The notes: generated by a model not told the origin, from the sequence alone. A DNA stretch of 64,000 nucleotides from JAJRRH01 sp047638815 (GCA_047638815.1 JBLIMR010000007.1:1-64000); one strand, 5' to 3'; shown: positions 26,898 through 35,724, counted from the stretch's first letter. A program made the numbers and translations.

Positions 26898-27967
26898 TCA
26901 AACTCTTTCAAAGTTGATTTTGCTTTTGAGGCATAAAAATGAGGCGTATCTATCAAGTCATTCAATATCATCATACACTTCGATTTCTCTCCTTGCTTCA
27001 AATATGCCATGGCTAAAAACCAGTCGCTTTCTTCATTAAAAACGTTGAATGAATGTTCTCTGGATTGCTGTAAAAAGGAAACGGATTTTTTAGTGAGTCC
27101 AATATTGTAATATGCTAAACCACCATAAAACAGAGCATTTGCATCGTTAGGGTAATGCCTTAATATTGTGTTGTAACCTCTTATTGCTTTCTTTAATTTT
27201 TCATTTTTAAAATCACGCATACAATCAATTAAAAATTCGGTATACAATATCTTCTTGGTATCCGTTTCCGTAAATTGAGCCGAATCGTTATTCTCGTATT
27301 GGGCAGAGACCGAATTTAACAGACTTTGTTCAAAGAGAACTCCTGATCTATAATTTTTGTAATTGGCTACTTTGAAATTGAACAAATAGTATACAGGATG
27401 TTCATTTTCTTTTATGTTTTGATCGGGAATGACCGCAGTGATACTTTTTATGGTTTTAGTCTGAACTGGGTCAATATAATTCTCAACTTGGGGCTCCATA
27501 GCTTGATTTGAAATCTCTTCAGGACTTGTGTTTTCCAACCATAGATTCTTGGGCAATGTAACAGCCTTATTGAGCTGGACTTCTTCCTTCTCTTCCAAAT
27601 GTACATCGCGCTCAGGCTCTATTCCTCTTGAGATGCTCATTTCTGATGAAGTGTGTAAATCATGATTTGGAAATGATTTGTTGTCATCTTGAACGAGTGG
27701 GCTAAGAAAGTAAAGTGCAGTGACAAGCATAATGCCTGGAGCAATAAAGGAATTGTAAAAAGGTTTTGGCCGCATTTTTATCACAACTTCCTTCAGTAAT
27801 TGATCGTGTCCAAATTGGTTGATGTCAAGTTCGAATCCATCCAAGGCATCACTTAGAAACGGATCATTTGAAGCGTCCATTTCCAATTGGTGCATTTCGG
27901 CATCGCTTAGCTTTCCTTGATGATATTTAACTATCATCTCTCTGTGTTGTTTATTGATCAAAGACAT
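26894..27967 (-). CDS. Membrane TPR protein, probable anti-sigma-like regulator
   Basis: A 357-residue protein with three parts. Residues 1-70 have the pattern EMIVKYHQGKLSDAEMHQLE then DPFLSDALDGFE, which in Bacteroidota marks the cytoplasmic head of proteins encoded after ECF sigma genes. One membrane segment follows (about 73-92, SFIAPGIMLVTALYFLSPLV). The remaining periplasmic part ends in two or three tetratricopeptide-like repeats (about 240-357; YGGLAYYNIGLTKKSVSFL). The ATG lies 17 bases inside the sigma gene, so the two are coupled. I infer that the head binds the sigma factor and the TPR part senses something in the periplasm. No enzyme motif seen. Confidence 0.8.
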   Translation of the reverse strand: MSLINKQHREMIVKYHQGKLSDAEMHQLEMDASNDPFLSDALDGFELDINQFGHDQLLKEVVIKMRPKPFYNSFIAPGIMLVTALYFLSPLVQDDNKSFPNHDLHTSSEMSISRGIEPERDVHLEEKEEVQLNKAVTLPKNLWLENTSPEEISNQAMEPQVENYIDPVQTKTIKSITAVIPDQNIKENEHPVYYLFNFKVANYKNYRSGVLFEQSLLNSVSAQYENNDSAQFTETDTKKILYTEFLIDCMRDFKNEKLKKAIRGYNTILRHYPNDANALFYGGLAYYNIGLTKKSVSFLQQSREHSFNVFNEESDWFLAMAYLKQGEKSKCMMILNDLIDTPHFYASKAKSTLKEFD

Positions 27968-28529
27968 GATTTTTTTCTAATTTTATTTTTAAGTTTCTTT
28001 TGCCATTCTGAATATAACTCTTTACTTTCTTTTTTTCTTCACTCATAATTGCAGCTATTTGATCATAAGATTTTTCTTCAATGAAAAATAACTTTATGCA
28101 AAGCTTCTGTTTGTGGTCCAACGCATCAATTGCGCTTATCAAATGCGTCAATTGATCTTCCTGCAATAACTTTACATTTAGTTGAAAGTGAGAGTTGTCG
28201 GCAATTTCATAGTTCTCATTTTCTCGAACGGTATTAAGTTTCTTCTTTTGTCTGAGATACATCAAACAGTGATTTTTGGTGAGCATATACAGCCATGATT
28301 TAAAGGCACTTACTTCGTGTTTTTTTAATTTATTCACCAAGATTTCAAAAATCTCCATACTGAGATCCTTAGCTGTTTCGACATTTTTTGAATATTTCAA
28401 ACAGGTACCATATATCAAATGGGAATACCTTGTGTAAAGTATTCCCAAATCGTTCATCCTCCCAAATGAACGATATGACCTAATGAGTGCATCATCAGAT
28501 TTTTTTAATATTTCATCTCGTTTACTCAA
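27951..28529 (-). CDS. ECF-type RNA polymerase sigma factor
   Basis: A 192-residue sigma-70-family protein. Region 2 (about 20-95) shows LYTRYSHLIYGTCLKY, then ETAKDLSMEIFEILVN and FKSWLYMLTKNHCLMYLRQKK, the promoter-melting and -10 binding helices. Region 4 (about 120-185) shows LDHKQKLCIKLFFIEEKSY and the helix-turn-helix DQIAAIMSEEKKKVKSYIQN. The start is a TTG that overlaps the stop of the plug-domain gene (TTGA), and its end overlaps the TPR gene by 17 bases. The three genes form a translationally coupled operon. Target promoters unknown. Confidence 0.92.
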   Translation of the reverse strand: MSKRDEILKKSDDALIRSYRSFGRMNDLGILYTRYSHLIYGTCLKYSKNVETAKDLSMEIFEILVNKLKKHEVSAFKSWLYMLTKNHCLMYLRQKKKLNTVRENENYEIADNSHFQLNVKLLQEDQLTHLISAIDALDHKQKLCIKLFFIEEKSYDQIAAIMSEEKKKVKSYIQNGKRNLKIKLEKNHVFDQ

Positions 28530-29230
28530 TTGTTTCTTTTACGGTAGAAGTCCATGTAGGATTTGGTTTCAAGAATAATAACACCACCAGTTATATCACC
28601 ATAAGAGGCAGGTACTCCACCGGTATATACATTTAAACTTTTAATGGCGTTTGAGGGCACGTTGGCAAAACTGTTTCCAATAATCCTTACTCCATCAATA
28701 AAGGTACTAATACTTTGTGGACGTGATCCTCGAAAGTACAATTCCTGACCATCATTCCCTGAGTTGATTCCAGGCAACTGGGCAACGATACCCATTGGAC
28801 TTTTTGAACTAGCGTTTCTTTTTAGGTCAACTTCGTATATCGCTATAAGAGAAGGGTTGTCTCTTATTACTAATGGAGGTTCCCATGTAATATTTATTAC
28901 GGGTAGCATGTTGTTAGCGAGTTCTAGGTTGTTTAAAAAAGTAGTCTGGTCTGCGATAACAACTATATCAGACATAATTAGGTCGCTAAATTCGAGCGTG
29001 GTTATTTTAAGATTGTATTCACCGGGTTGAACCGGAGAAAAGTCGAATTTCCCTTTAACATCTGTTTGGACATTATAAGTGACTACATCATTTGTTAATC
29101 TAACAGTCGCAAATAAGACAGGTTCTTTATTTTCTTGTGAAATAATGCTTCCATTGATTTCTCCAAAATTCTGAGCGCTAATTTGTACCGTTAATAGGAG
29201 TACGGCTATTGCTAAATATTTTTTTTTCAT
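28526..29230 (-). CDS. Exported carboxypeptidase-like + TonB plug domain protein, no barrel
   Basis: A complete gene of 234 residues with a signal peptide (VQISAQ, about 1-20). A carboxypeptidase-regulatory-like beta-sandwich follows (23-105; GEINGSIISQENKEPVLFAT, YNLKITTLEF). Then comes a TonB-dependent receptor plug domain (about 125-225; IVAQLPGINSGNDGQELYFRG, STFIDGVRIIGNS, IKSLNVYTGGVPASYGDITG). The ORF stops just after the plug, where a receptor would continue into 500 or more residues of beta-barrel. No remnant of a barrel lies downstream, because the sigma gene starts on the stop codon. So this is either a stand-alone plug or an old truncation fixed into an operon. Probably periplasmic or outer-membrane-associated. 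Confidence 0.88.
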   Translation of the reverse strand: MKKKYLAIAVLLLTVQISAQNFGEINGSIISQENKEPVLFATVRLTNDVVTYNVQTDVKGKFDFSPVQPGEYNLKITTLEFSDLIMSDIVVIADQTTFLNNLELANNMLPVINITWEPPLVIRDNPSLIAIYEVDLKRNASSKSPMGIVAQLPGINSGNDGQELYFRGSRPQSISTFIDGVRIIGNSFANVPSNAIKSLNVYTGGVPASYGDITGGVIILETKSYMDFYRKRNN

Positions 29231-29357
29231 CTCTATAAGTTTTATTGTTTTTATTGAGATGCATGAAATAAGGCTATTCCATAACAGATGATAAAAAAAA
29301 ATTATTTTGAAAAACTTGAATTCTCAAAGGGCTATATGCAGGCGAGCCTAGATTCAG

Positions 29358-29966
29358 TTACATCTCAAATGCAACAACCTCACGAACCTGAGGAATCATG
29401 CTCTGAAGCAAGCTTTCAACGCCATTTTTGAGCGTGACAGTAGATGATGGGCAGCCAGAGCAAGAACCCTTAAGAACAACAGTTACAGTTCCGTTAACAA
29501 ATGATTTATAGTCAATAGCACCACCGTCTCTTTCTACTGCGGGACGAACGTATTCTTCGAGGATGGATTGTATCTTCTCATCGAATTCAGACGGTACTGA
29601 AGAGAAATCAATTTCTTCCTTCTCGTTATTTTTCGAAGAGTTTCCTTTAGCAGGTACTTTTTGTACAGCCAATTGTGAGCCCATCAGATCCTTTTGAATA
29701 AAGGTTCTGAGTTCGTCTTTAATATCATTCCAATCAAGATCTGGCGTTTTCGAGACAGTAACGAAATTACTCATAACGAAAACGGCTTTAACAAAAGGAA
29801 ATTGAAATAATTTTACTGCTAATTCTGATGAGCCCTGGGCATCATCGATATTCTGATACTCAGCAAGCTCACCATGCTCGATTAACATTCTATCAGCAAC
29901 AAATTTTAAACTTGCCGGATTCGGGGTCATTTCTGTGTACACGTATGTTGGGATGATTTGACTCAT
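29358..29966 (-). CDS. Nfu/NifU-type iron-sulfur cluster carrier
   Basis: A 202-residue two-domain protein. The N-terminal Nfu domain (about 8-95) has TEMTPNPASLKFVADR and FPFVKAVFVMSNFVTVSK. The C-terminal NifU-like domain (about 125-202) has the cluster-binding pair C169-S-G-C172 in GSCSGCPSSTVTLKNG. Such proteins take [4Fe-4S] clusters from the Suf scaffold to client enzymes; LipA, encoded 4 kb away, is a known type of client. A -7 box stands 18 bases before the ATG. It diverges from the gamma-carbonic anhydrase gene. Confidence 0.93.
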   Translation of the reverse strand: MSQIIPTYVYTEMTPNPASLKFVADRMLIEHGELAEYQNIDDAQGSSELAVKLFQFPFVKAVFVMSNFVTVSKTPDLDWNDIKDELRTFIQKDLMGSQLAVQKVPAKGNSSKNNEKEEIDFSSVPSEFDEKIQSILEEYVRPAVERDGGAIDYKSFVNGTVTVVLKGSCSGCPSSTVTLKNGVESLLQSMIPQVREVVAFEM

Positions 29967-29983
29967 GAGAATTATTATTTCTA

Positions 29984-29991
29984 CAAATTTA
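29984..29991 (-). promoter_or_regulatory. -7 box of the Nfu gene
   Basis: TAAATTTG on the minus strand, 18 bases before the start codon. The nearest TTG lies 24 bases upstream, longer than the usual spacing. Confidence 0.4.
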
Positions 29992-30032
29992 CAACTTATA
30001 TAACTATTTTGGCCTCAATTAAAATATTGAAT

Positions 30033-30548
30033 ATGTCACAGATAATATCATGTAGAGGAAAAAGTCCCGAAGTAGGGGAGGATTGTTTTATTGCCCAAAA
30101 CGCAACTTTAATAGGCGATATCATATGTGGTGATCAATGCAGTTTTTGGTTTAATGCTATTGTTCGTGGTGATGTGCACTATGTGAGAATGGGGAATAAG
30201 GTCAATGTTCAAGATGGAGCCATAATTCATTGCACCTACGAAAGATTTCCAGTTAATATCGGCAATAACGTTTCTATAGGTCACAATGCTATTGTCCATG
30301 GTTGCACTATTCATGATGACGTATTAATAGGTATGGGTTCGATTGTCATGGATAATGTGGTTGTGCATTCCGGATCCATTATAGCCGCTGGTGCAGTTGT
30401 TCTGGAAAACACCATTGTAGAGGCAGGGACGGTATATGCAGGTGTTCCTGCAAAGAAAGTAAAGTCAGTGGATGAAAAATTAGCAAGTGGTCAAATAAAT
30501 CGTATTGCCAATAGCTACACGAAATACTCCTCTTGGTTTAAGAAATAA
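30033..30548 (+). CDS. Gamma-carbonic anhydrase family protein (left-handed beta-helix)
   Basis: A 171-residue hexapeptide-repeat protein. The start is the ATG at 30033; the family begins at this point and the upstream extension overlaps the divergent promoter region. Repeats run from about residue 20 (ATLIGDIICGDQCSFWFNA) to 140. The three zinc ligands of gamma-carbonic anhydrases are present: H66 in AIIHC, and H84 and H89 in GHNAIVHG. Conserved IVRGDVHYVRMG and NVQDG are also seen. Members of the family hydrate CO2 or have lost activity and act as acyltransferase-like scaffolds. Activity here is unproven. A terminator follows immediately. Confidence 0.92.
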   Translation: MSQIISCRGKSPEVGEDCFIAQNATLIGDIICGDQCSFWFNAIVRGDVHYVRMGNKVNVQDGAIIHCTYERFPVNIGNNVSIGHNAIVHGCTIHDDVLIGMGSIVMDNVVVHSGSIIAAGAVVLENTIVEAGTVYAGVPAKKVKSVDEKLASGQINRIANSYTKYSSWFKK

Positions 30549-30579
30549 AAAAAGGATGCCCATATGAGCATCCTTTTAA
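30549..30579. terminator. Bidirectional terminator between convergent genes
   Basis: AAAAGGATGC and GCATCCTTTT pair around CCATATGA. It begins right at the stop of the carbonic anhydrase homologue and lies 21 bases beyond the end of the convergent T9SS protein gene. Confidence 0.85.
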
Positions 30580-30599
30580 AAGTCTATTTTATTGGAGAG

Positions 30600-33413
30600 T
30601 TATTTTGAAACGATAACCTTCCCAGCTTTAAATACCTTGCCATCTACATTAACGGTAACAATGTACGTTCCTGTAGAAAGATCTGAAACATTGAATTCAA
30701 TGTTATTAGCACCTTGTTGTAATTTCCCCTGATTGAAAGCAGCTGCTTTCTTGCCGAACAAGTCAAACATCTCGATGTTTACTTCACTTGTGTTTTCAAG
30801 AGTAATGTTAAGTCTAGCAAACTCAGCAGTTGGGTTTGGATAAATAATTAAACTACCATCAGCATTCTCAACTCCTGCCGCTATTTCTTCAACTCCTACC
30901 AGGTTGAATTCACCCGCTGAGAAGATTCCACCACCATGAGTACCAGCATAAATGTTACCAGTGTTCACTTTACCTTGAACTGTTTGTTGTTTTAAATCAT
31001 AAACTGGAACTCTGTACAAATCGTTGGTGTTGCATTCTTCCCATTCTGTATCCCCCATGTCTGTAGTTACCCACACACCATATTCCGTACCAGCTAAAAT
31101 ATTTTCACTTTCCATATCAAATGTAACAGAGTAAACAGGCATTCTCACAAGATCTCCATCAATGTTCCATATTGATGTGAAATCGTCATTTCCTGTAGCA
31201 GAAAGTGCATTGTCAGTATATACAACATGGTCTATTGCTGCGTAAGTACCTCTAGAGGCCAATAGTCTATCGTTATTTTCAACATCAATACTAATGTCAG
31301 TAACAACGGCACCACCACTGTATATTTGTACAATATCCAATGCGTTTAATTGGTCCGGTGTATATGCACCTGTCAATCCAGATATTCTGTAAATTCTACC
31401 CGAAGTTGTTCCAATGAATAGTGAATTTCCGTCAGGAGTGTATTCAAAACAAATTGGTGCCCCACTTATATTGTAATCTGCCCAATCCGTAGCTGGATTC
31501 AGAGTATTGTTTACAACATTTCTAGTTAGACAAACAGCCCCATTGTCACCATAAGCATACAATGTTTGCACAAAATCTTGCAACATAAGTGTGTCTCCAG
31601 CGTTTGCATCTGTAAGTGCATTGGTTGTCAAAGCTCTTGAGAATGAGGTGCTAACGTAATTTATTTCATCACCCTCTTCGATGCCACCTGTTGGCACTAT
31701 GTATTGAATGCTTTCTGGTGCATTTAATTCATTGAAGTTCTCATAATATTTAAAGCATGAGTAGAATGGAGCCATGCCTTGTCCCGATGTGCCGTCTTTC
31801 AATCCGATTGGTCCACCACTACCACCGCCTTCTAGGTTATAAAATACAATACCAAGTGAGTTGTACTGAGAGCCAACAAATATTACAAGCTCTTCTTGAG
31901 AAGACTCCACATCAAATCCATCTCCACCGTTAACTTCAAACCCTTGAAGATTTGTACTTCCTCCGTCACCCGCTATAGCAGTAGTTCCATTGTCCTGCAT
32001 CCCACCGAAGATGGCTCCTTCGCCACTAAAGGCTATGCCATAAAATTGAGAAGTTATGTAGTTGTAATTTCTTGACCAATAGCCCGTAATTGTTTGATCG
32101 GTAGATCTAAACACACCACCATCACAACCAATGTAAAATATTCCATCCGAGTCCCATTCAAAAGTTTGGATATCAGAATGTACATAACTGTCATCATTCG
32201 GCATATCAAAATTGTTGTTTATTTGATCCCATCCACCATTAATGTTAGTCTCTGTAGATCCAGGACTTATATTCCAACGGTGCATTTCTATACCTCCAAG
32301 GATTATGCTACCCGGTTGACTTGGAACAACGGTTAAACAATTGTCATACCATCCCTGAGTATTAGACCCAAATGGGCAGAAAGAAAGTGGATTACCATTA
32401 CATTCACCTGCTATTTCAGTAAAGTACTCACCACCGTTTATCGAACCAAATACACCTTTTAATGCCCCACTAGAAGTAGTGGTAGCATACATGTAGTTTC
32501 TGTCTGTAGGAGATATAGCAACAACCTTTCTGCCAGAACCAGATGTTGGTATATCACCGTCTGAGCTTCCCATCACACTTGAGAAGTTATCTCCACCATC
32601 CTGCGAAACTCTTATAATTGAATTGTTCACAGCAATTATTCCCAATCCATCATCGGAAATATCAAAATCTTGAACTTTTGAAGAAATCTTATCATCGAAT
32701 TCTTCAGTTACATCGTTATATGTTGCTAGACCGCCACCATAAGCAACCCATACAACATCGTCATTAACAGGACTGGCAGCAACCTCGTCAACAGTTTCCC
32801 ATACCCCAGTACTGAAATCAATTCCACTAGGTTCGAATATCGCAGTAAACGTTTCTCCTTCGTCTGTAGATTTAAACAATCCATGACCAAGAGTCCCGGA
32901 ACCAGTGTTCGAGCCACTCTCGAATTCAGGGCTATTTCCAGAACCAACATAAATAGTTCCATTTCCCAATCTTGTGACTGAAGAAACACCAATGAAGCTG
33001 TTTAAACCCTCAAGTCTATTCCATGTAGCACCATTGTTGTTTGACTTCCATAATCCACCAGTAACTCCACCAGCTAGTATTTGATTTGGATCATCTTTGT
33101 ATACGTGTAATGCTCTTGTTCTACCGCCAATATTGTCAGGGCCTTGAACAATCCATTCATACTGATCGTTTTTGTTTTCTCTGTTTGACGGTCGCTTAGC
33201 CATTGCCTTTCTGACCTTAATCTCTATGTCTCTGTCAATTTCTCCTGTTTCCGGATTTGCCCTTAACAGTTTATAGTGCTCAGCAGCGCCATTGGCCTCA
33301 GCCTCTATTTTGAGATCCGCACGGGGAGTGTAAGTTTTCTCTGATACATTAGTTGTTGCGAAATATGCTCCAACAGCTATAAGTCCAATAAGAAAGAGAT
33401 AAGATTTCTTCAT
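30600..33413 (-). CDS. Large secreted VPS10/sialidase-like beta-propeller protein with T9SS type A signal
   Basis: A 937-residue secreted protein. An N-terminal signal (YLFLIGLIAVGAYFA) precedes a pro-region rich in charged residues. From about residue 88 it holds repeated propeller blades with Asp-box-like motifs: GGLWKSNNNGATWNRL, GLFKSTDEGETFTAIF, RVSQDGGDNFSSVMG and VWVTTDMGDTEWEE. These are typical of sortilin/VPS10 and exo-sialidase folds. The opening QGPDNIGGRTRALHV is a hallmark of a Bacteroidota family of this type. Residues 858-937 are a T9SS type A sorting domain (IIYPNPTAEFARLNI then STGTYIVTVNVDGKVFKAG). No catalytic residues of a sialidase can be assigned, so it may be adhesive. 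Confidence 0.9.
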   Translation of the reverse strand: MKKSYLFLIGLIAVGAYFATTNVSEKTYTPRADLKIEAEANGAAEHYKLLRANPETGEIDRDIEIKVRKAMAKRPSNRENKNDQYEWIVQGPDNIGGRTRALHVYKDDPNQILAGGVTGGLWKSNNNGATWNRLEGLNSFIGVSSVTRLGNGTIYVGSGNSPEFESGSNTGSGTLGHGLFKSTDEGETFTAIFEPSGIDFSTGVWETVDEVAASPVNDDVVWVAYGGGLATYNDVTEEFDDKISSKVQDFDISDDGLGIIAVNNSIIRVSQDGGDNFSSVMGSSDGDIPTSGSGRKVVAISPTDRNYMYATTTSSGALKGVFGSINGGEYFTEIAGECNGNPLSFCPFGSNTQGWYDNCLTVVPSQPGSIILGGIEMHRWNISPGSTETNINGGWDQINNNFDMPNDDSYVHSDIQTFEWDSDGIFYIGCDGGVFRSTDQTITGYWSRNYNYITSQFYGIAFSGEGAIFGGMQDNGTTAIAGDGGSTNLQGFEVNGGDGFDVESSQEELVIFVGSQYNSLGIVFYNLEGGGSGGPIGLKDGTSGQGMAPFYSCFKYYENFNELNAPESIQYIVPTGGIEEGDEINYVSTSFSRALTTNALTDANAGDTLMLQDFVQTLYAYGDNGAVCLTRNVVNNTLNPATDWADYNISGAPICFEYTPDGNSLFIGTTSGRIYRISGLTGAYTPDQLNALDIVQIYSGGAVVTDISIDVENNDRLLASRGTYAAIDHVVYTDNALSATGNDDFTSIWNIDGDLVRMPVYSVTFDMESENILAGTEYGVWVTTDMGDTEWEECNTNDLYRVPVYDLKQQTVQGKVNTGNIYAGTHGGGIFSAGEFNLVGVEEIAAGVENADGSLIIYPNPTAEFARLNITLENTSEVNIEMFDLFGKKAAAFNQGKLQQGANNIEFNVSDLSTGTYIVTVNVDGKVFKAGKVIVSK

Positions 33414-33500
33414 GTTTAAAAAATAAATTTCACTTGTTAATACAAAACCTCGAACAACAATATGAGTGGCATTAATACCGACTCTATTTCGGGGCGATCA

Positions 33501-33508
33501 CAAAGATA
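33501..33508 (-). promoter_or_regulatory. -7 box of the T9SS propeller gene
   Basis: TATCTTTG on the minus strand, 87 bases before the ATG. No clear TTG partner. Confidence 0.35.
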
Positions 33509-33583
33509 AAAGTATTCTATAAAGAAAAAAATGTAATGTGCTTTGGGAGTGAAGTTTTTAGAATCAAAATTTCAGTTCTGTGA

Positions 33584-34435
33584 TTAAAAAAGATGTTTCT
33601 CCGCATGATAACTTGATCGAACCAATGGGCCGCTTTCCACAAATCTGAATCCTTTTTTAAGCCCAATCTCCTTGTATTCAGCGAATTGCTCAGGCGTTAT
33701 AAAAGAATCTACTGCTAAATGATTTAATGTAGGCTGGAGATATTGACCAAGTGTCAAAATATCAACTCCAACACTCCTTAAGTCATCCATTGTTTCAAGT
33801 ACCTCTTCTTTACTTTCACCCAAACCCAACATGACTCCAGATTTAGTTTTCATACCAGATTTTTTCAACCTTCTTAATAATTCAAGACTTCGATCATACT
33901 TGGCTTGTATTCTAACTTCCTTTGTCAATCTTCTCACAGTTTCTAGATTGTGAGAAACTATTTCAGGTTTTTCATCAATAATCCTTTGTAGATTTTCCCA
34001 TTTGCCAGCAAAATCTGGAATTAGTGTTTCAAGAGTTGTGCTAGGAGACTTTCTTCTAATTGCCCGAATGGTGTTTGCCCATATTACAGAGCCTCCATCT
34101 TTGAGGTCATCTCTGTCGACAGAAGTTATTACACAATGTTTTACTTCCATAAGGAGCACAGATTGCGCAATCTTCGCGGGCTCAAAAGTGTCAACAGTAT
34201 CAGGTCGTCCAGTGGCCACAGAGCAAAATCCACATGAACGTGTACATATATTACCTAGGATCATAAATGTTGCTGTCCCCGCGCCCCAGCATTCTCCCAT
34301 ATTCGGACAATTTCCACTTTGACAGATAGTGTGTAAGTCATTGTCACTAACTATCTTGCGTACTTTTTTGAAGTTTTCTCCTGTAGGTAGCTTTACCCGT
34401 AACCAATCCGGTTTTTTCGCCTTTGTTAATGCCAT
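33584..34435 (-). CDS. lipA: Lipoyl synthase
   Basis: A radical-SAM enzyme that inserts two sulfurs into octanoyl groups on E2 and GcvH proteins. At 283 residues it has both iron-sulfur sites. The auxiliary cluster uses C38, C43 and C49 (CQSGNCPNMGEC). The radical-SAM cluster uses C64, C68 and C71 (CTRSCGFC). The C-terminal RSSYHAEKHLF carries the serine that ligates the auxiliary cluster. GLGESKEEVLETMDDL and LTLGQYLQPT are also conserved. It follows the outer-membrane-like gene by 6 bases. SucB, encoded upstream in the window, is a substrate. Confidence 0.97.
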   Translation of the reverse strand: MALTKAKKPDWLRVKLPTGENFKKVRKIVSDNDLHTICQSGNCPNMGECWGAGTATFMILGNICTRSCGFCSVATGRPDTVDTFEPAKIAQSVLLMEVKHCVITSVDRDDLKDGGSVIWANTIRAIRRKSPSTTLETLIPDFAGKWENLQRIIDEKPEIVSHNLETVRRLTKEVRIQAKYDRSLELLRRLKKSGMKTKSGVMLGLGESKEEVLETMDDLRSVGVDILTLGQYLQPTLNHLAVDSFITPEQFAEYKEIGLKKGFRFVESGPLVRSSYHAEKHLF

Positions 34436-34441
34436 TTGTGG

Positions 34442-35227
34442 TTAGCCTTTAGCTAGATTGTTATATTTTTTGCCCATATAGAACCTTAAATAAAATGATA
34501 AGAAGAATCTTTTGTTTTTGACCTCTTGAAGATCCATTATTTCAACTCTTTTAGGAAAAGCATCGAGTGCAATTCCGGCCTCCAGCCCTTTAACCCCCGT
34601 TTGATAGGGCGAGTATTCAAAGTCGATCCCTAGTTTTGTATGCAGTCCGATAACTGCGGTAGTTTCAAAAATTCCTTCAAAGAATGAGGCCCTCCCGAAA
34701 ATATTGTTGATATTACTATGGCGATCAATATCAAATCGTTGAATCTCAATAAGATCATCTATATTGCCGCTTCGGTTAACTATGTATTCTATATAAACTG
34801 GCTTTAATAACCCAATTGCAGGGCCTATCTCAAAATTCGTTGAAAACGACACCCCATCCTTTCTATATTTTTCCGAGATTATTTTCTTTCGCCCAATTGT
34901 TGGCCTGAGCATTATTAGCGCATTTTTTTTTCCAAAGAAGTAGCCTTTGGCGTTATCAGAAGACGGAAAGAAACGTTTTTCCTCTTTTGGATGTTTCATG
35001 GTGACTAATTCAATGTTCCAACGGTGATGTTTTACCGCGGTTTTCTGCTTGCTTTTAGTAAAGAACAATCCTGCGCCATGACCATGAAGGTGAACACCTC
35101 CGTTTATTTCCTTTTTGTATAAGAGGGTAGTTTCATCATAAATTGTCTGTTGCGCAGTCACATTTGCCGATGGATAGAGCCAGCAGGCTAAGAGTAAAAA
35201 AAAGTATGTGGACGCTTGTCGAAACAT
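34442..35227 (-). CDS. Putative outer-membrane protein of unknown function
   Basis: A 261-residue exported protein (signal peptide ending near NVTAQ, residue 25). The mature part alternates short hydrophobic strands with turns (GGVHLHGHGAGLFFT, NFEIGPAIGLLKPVYIEYI, VIGLHTKLGIDFEYSPYQTG, FFLSFYLRFYMG), as in small outer-membrane barrels. I do not recognise a named family. It is directly upstream of lipA with only 6 bases between, so they share a transcript; the functional reason for this is not evident. A -7 box lies 4 bases before the ATG. Confidence 0.75.
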   Translation of the reverse strand: MFRQASTYFFLLLACWLYPSANVTAQQTIYDETTLLYKKEINGGVHLHGHGAGLFFTKSKQKTAVKHHRWNIELVTMKHPKEEKRFFPSSDNAKGYFFGKKNALIMLRPTIGRKKIISEKYRKDGVSFSTNFEIGPAIGLLKPVYIEYIVNRSGNIDDLIEIQRFDIDRHSNINNIFGRASFFEGIFETTAVIGLHTKLGIDFEYSPYQTGVKGLEAGIALDAFPKRVEIMDLQEVKNKRFFLSFYLRFYMGKKYNNLAKG

Positions 35228-35231
35228 GAAA

Positions 35232-35239
35232 CAAAGTTA
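35232..35239 (-). promoter_or_regulatory. -7 box abutting start codon (35227)
   Basis: TAACTTTG on the minus strand, 4 bases before the ATG. If used, the mRNA would be nearly leaderless. Confidence 0.4.
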
Positions 35240-35476
35240 CATATTTTTAAACGTAAGGAATGTTGAAATTGTATAATTGAATCAAAAAAAAATAGAAATT
35301 ATCACTTCAGAATATAGATTAAAACTGAAAATTTAATTTCGTCACTGTAAAAGTTCGTCAATTAAAAAGATAGGATTATTTGAAATGCTCTAAATTTAAC
35401 CACATTACATCTAGGGTGATTAGGATAGTTCATTCGATTATTAATCAGTTCCTAATTAAAAATATTGAAAGTAGCT

Positions 35477-35608
35477 TTAAATACTTATTTCAGTATTTGT
35501 TTCTACCTCACTATCACTGTAAGCCGCACAAGCTTTCTGTTTATTGCAAGAGCTAAGAGAGATGATGATAAATACTATAGCTACGAATGCGAGAATAACT
35601 TTTTTCAT
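35477..35608 (-). CDS. Very small lipoprotein (43 residues)
   Basis: A short gene on the minus strand. It opens with MKKVILAFVAIVFIIISLSS, ending in a clear lipobox (LSSC, Cys21). The mature part is only about 22 residues: NKQKACAAYSDSEVETNTEI. The N-terminal Met-Lys-Lys, the strong hydrophobic core and the perfect lipobox make a chance frame unlikely. The CAAYS core recalls small lipoproteins I associate with flavobacteria, whose function is unknown. No neighbours on the same strand within 250 bases, so it stands alone. Confidence 0.7.
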   Translation of the reverse strand: MKKVILAFVAIVFIIISLSSCNKQKACAAYSDSEVETNTEISI

Positions 35609-35724
35609 TTTTTATTGTTTAGTGCTCAGTTAAAGCACGAATTTAGTGATTATACTGAATATCTTAAGATAAGTTACGTTTAATTTGCACAATTATTACT
35701 AATTTACCCTGAAAGATCATCATT

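Noticed and set aside
28526..29230. Plug-domain gene as a frameshifted full TonB receptor
   Set aside because: No barrel sequence lies downstream in any frame; the next gene starts on the stop codon. It is not a simple sequencing or frameshift error.
35465..35683. A 72-codon + strand frame over the 43-residue lipoprotein
   Set aside because: The minus strand frame has a proper signal peptide and lipobox; the + strand frame has a TTG start and no recognisable features.
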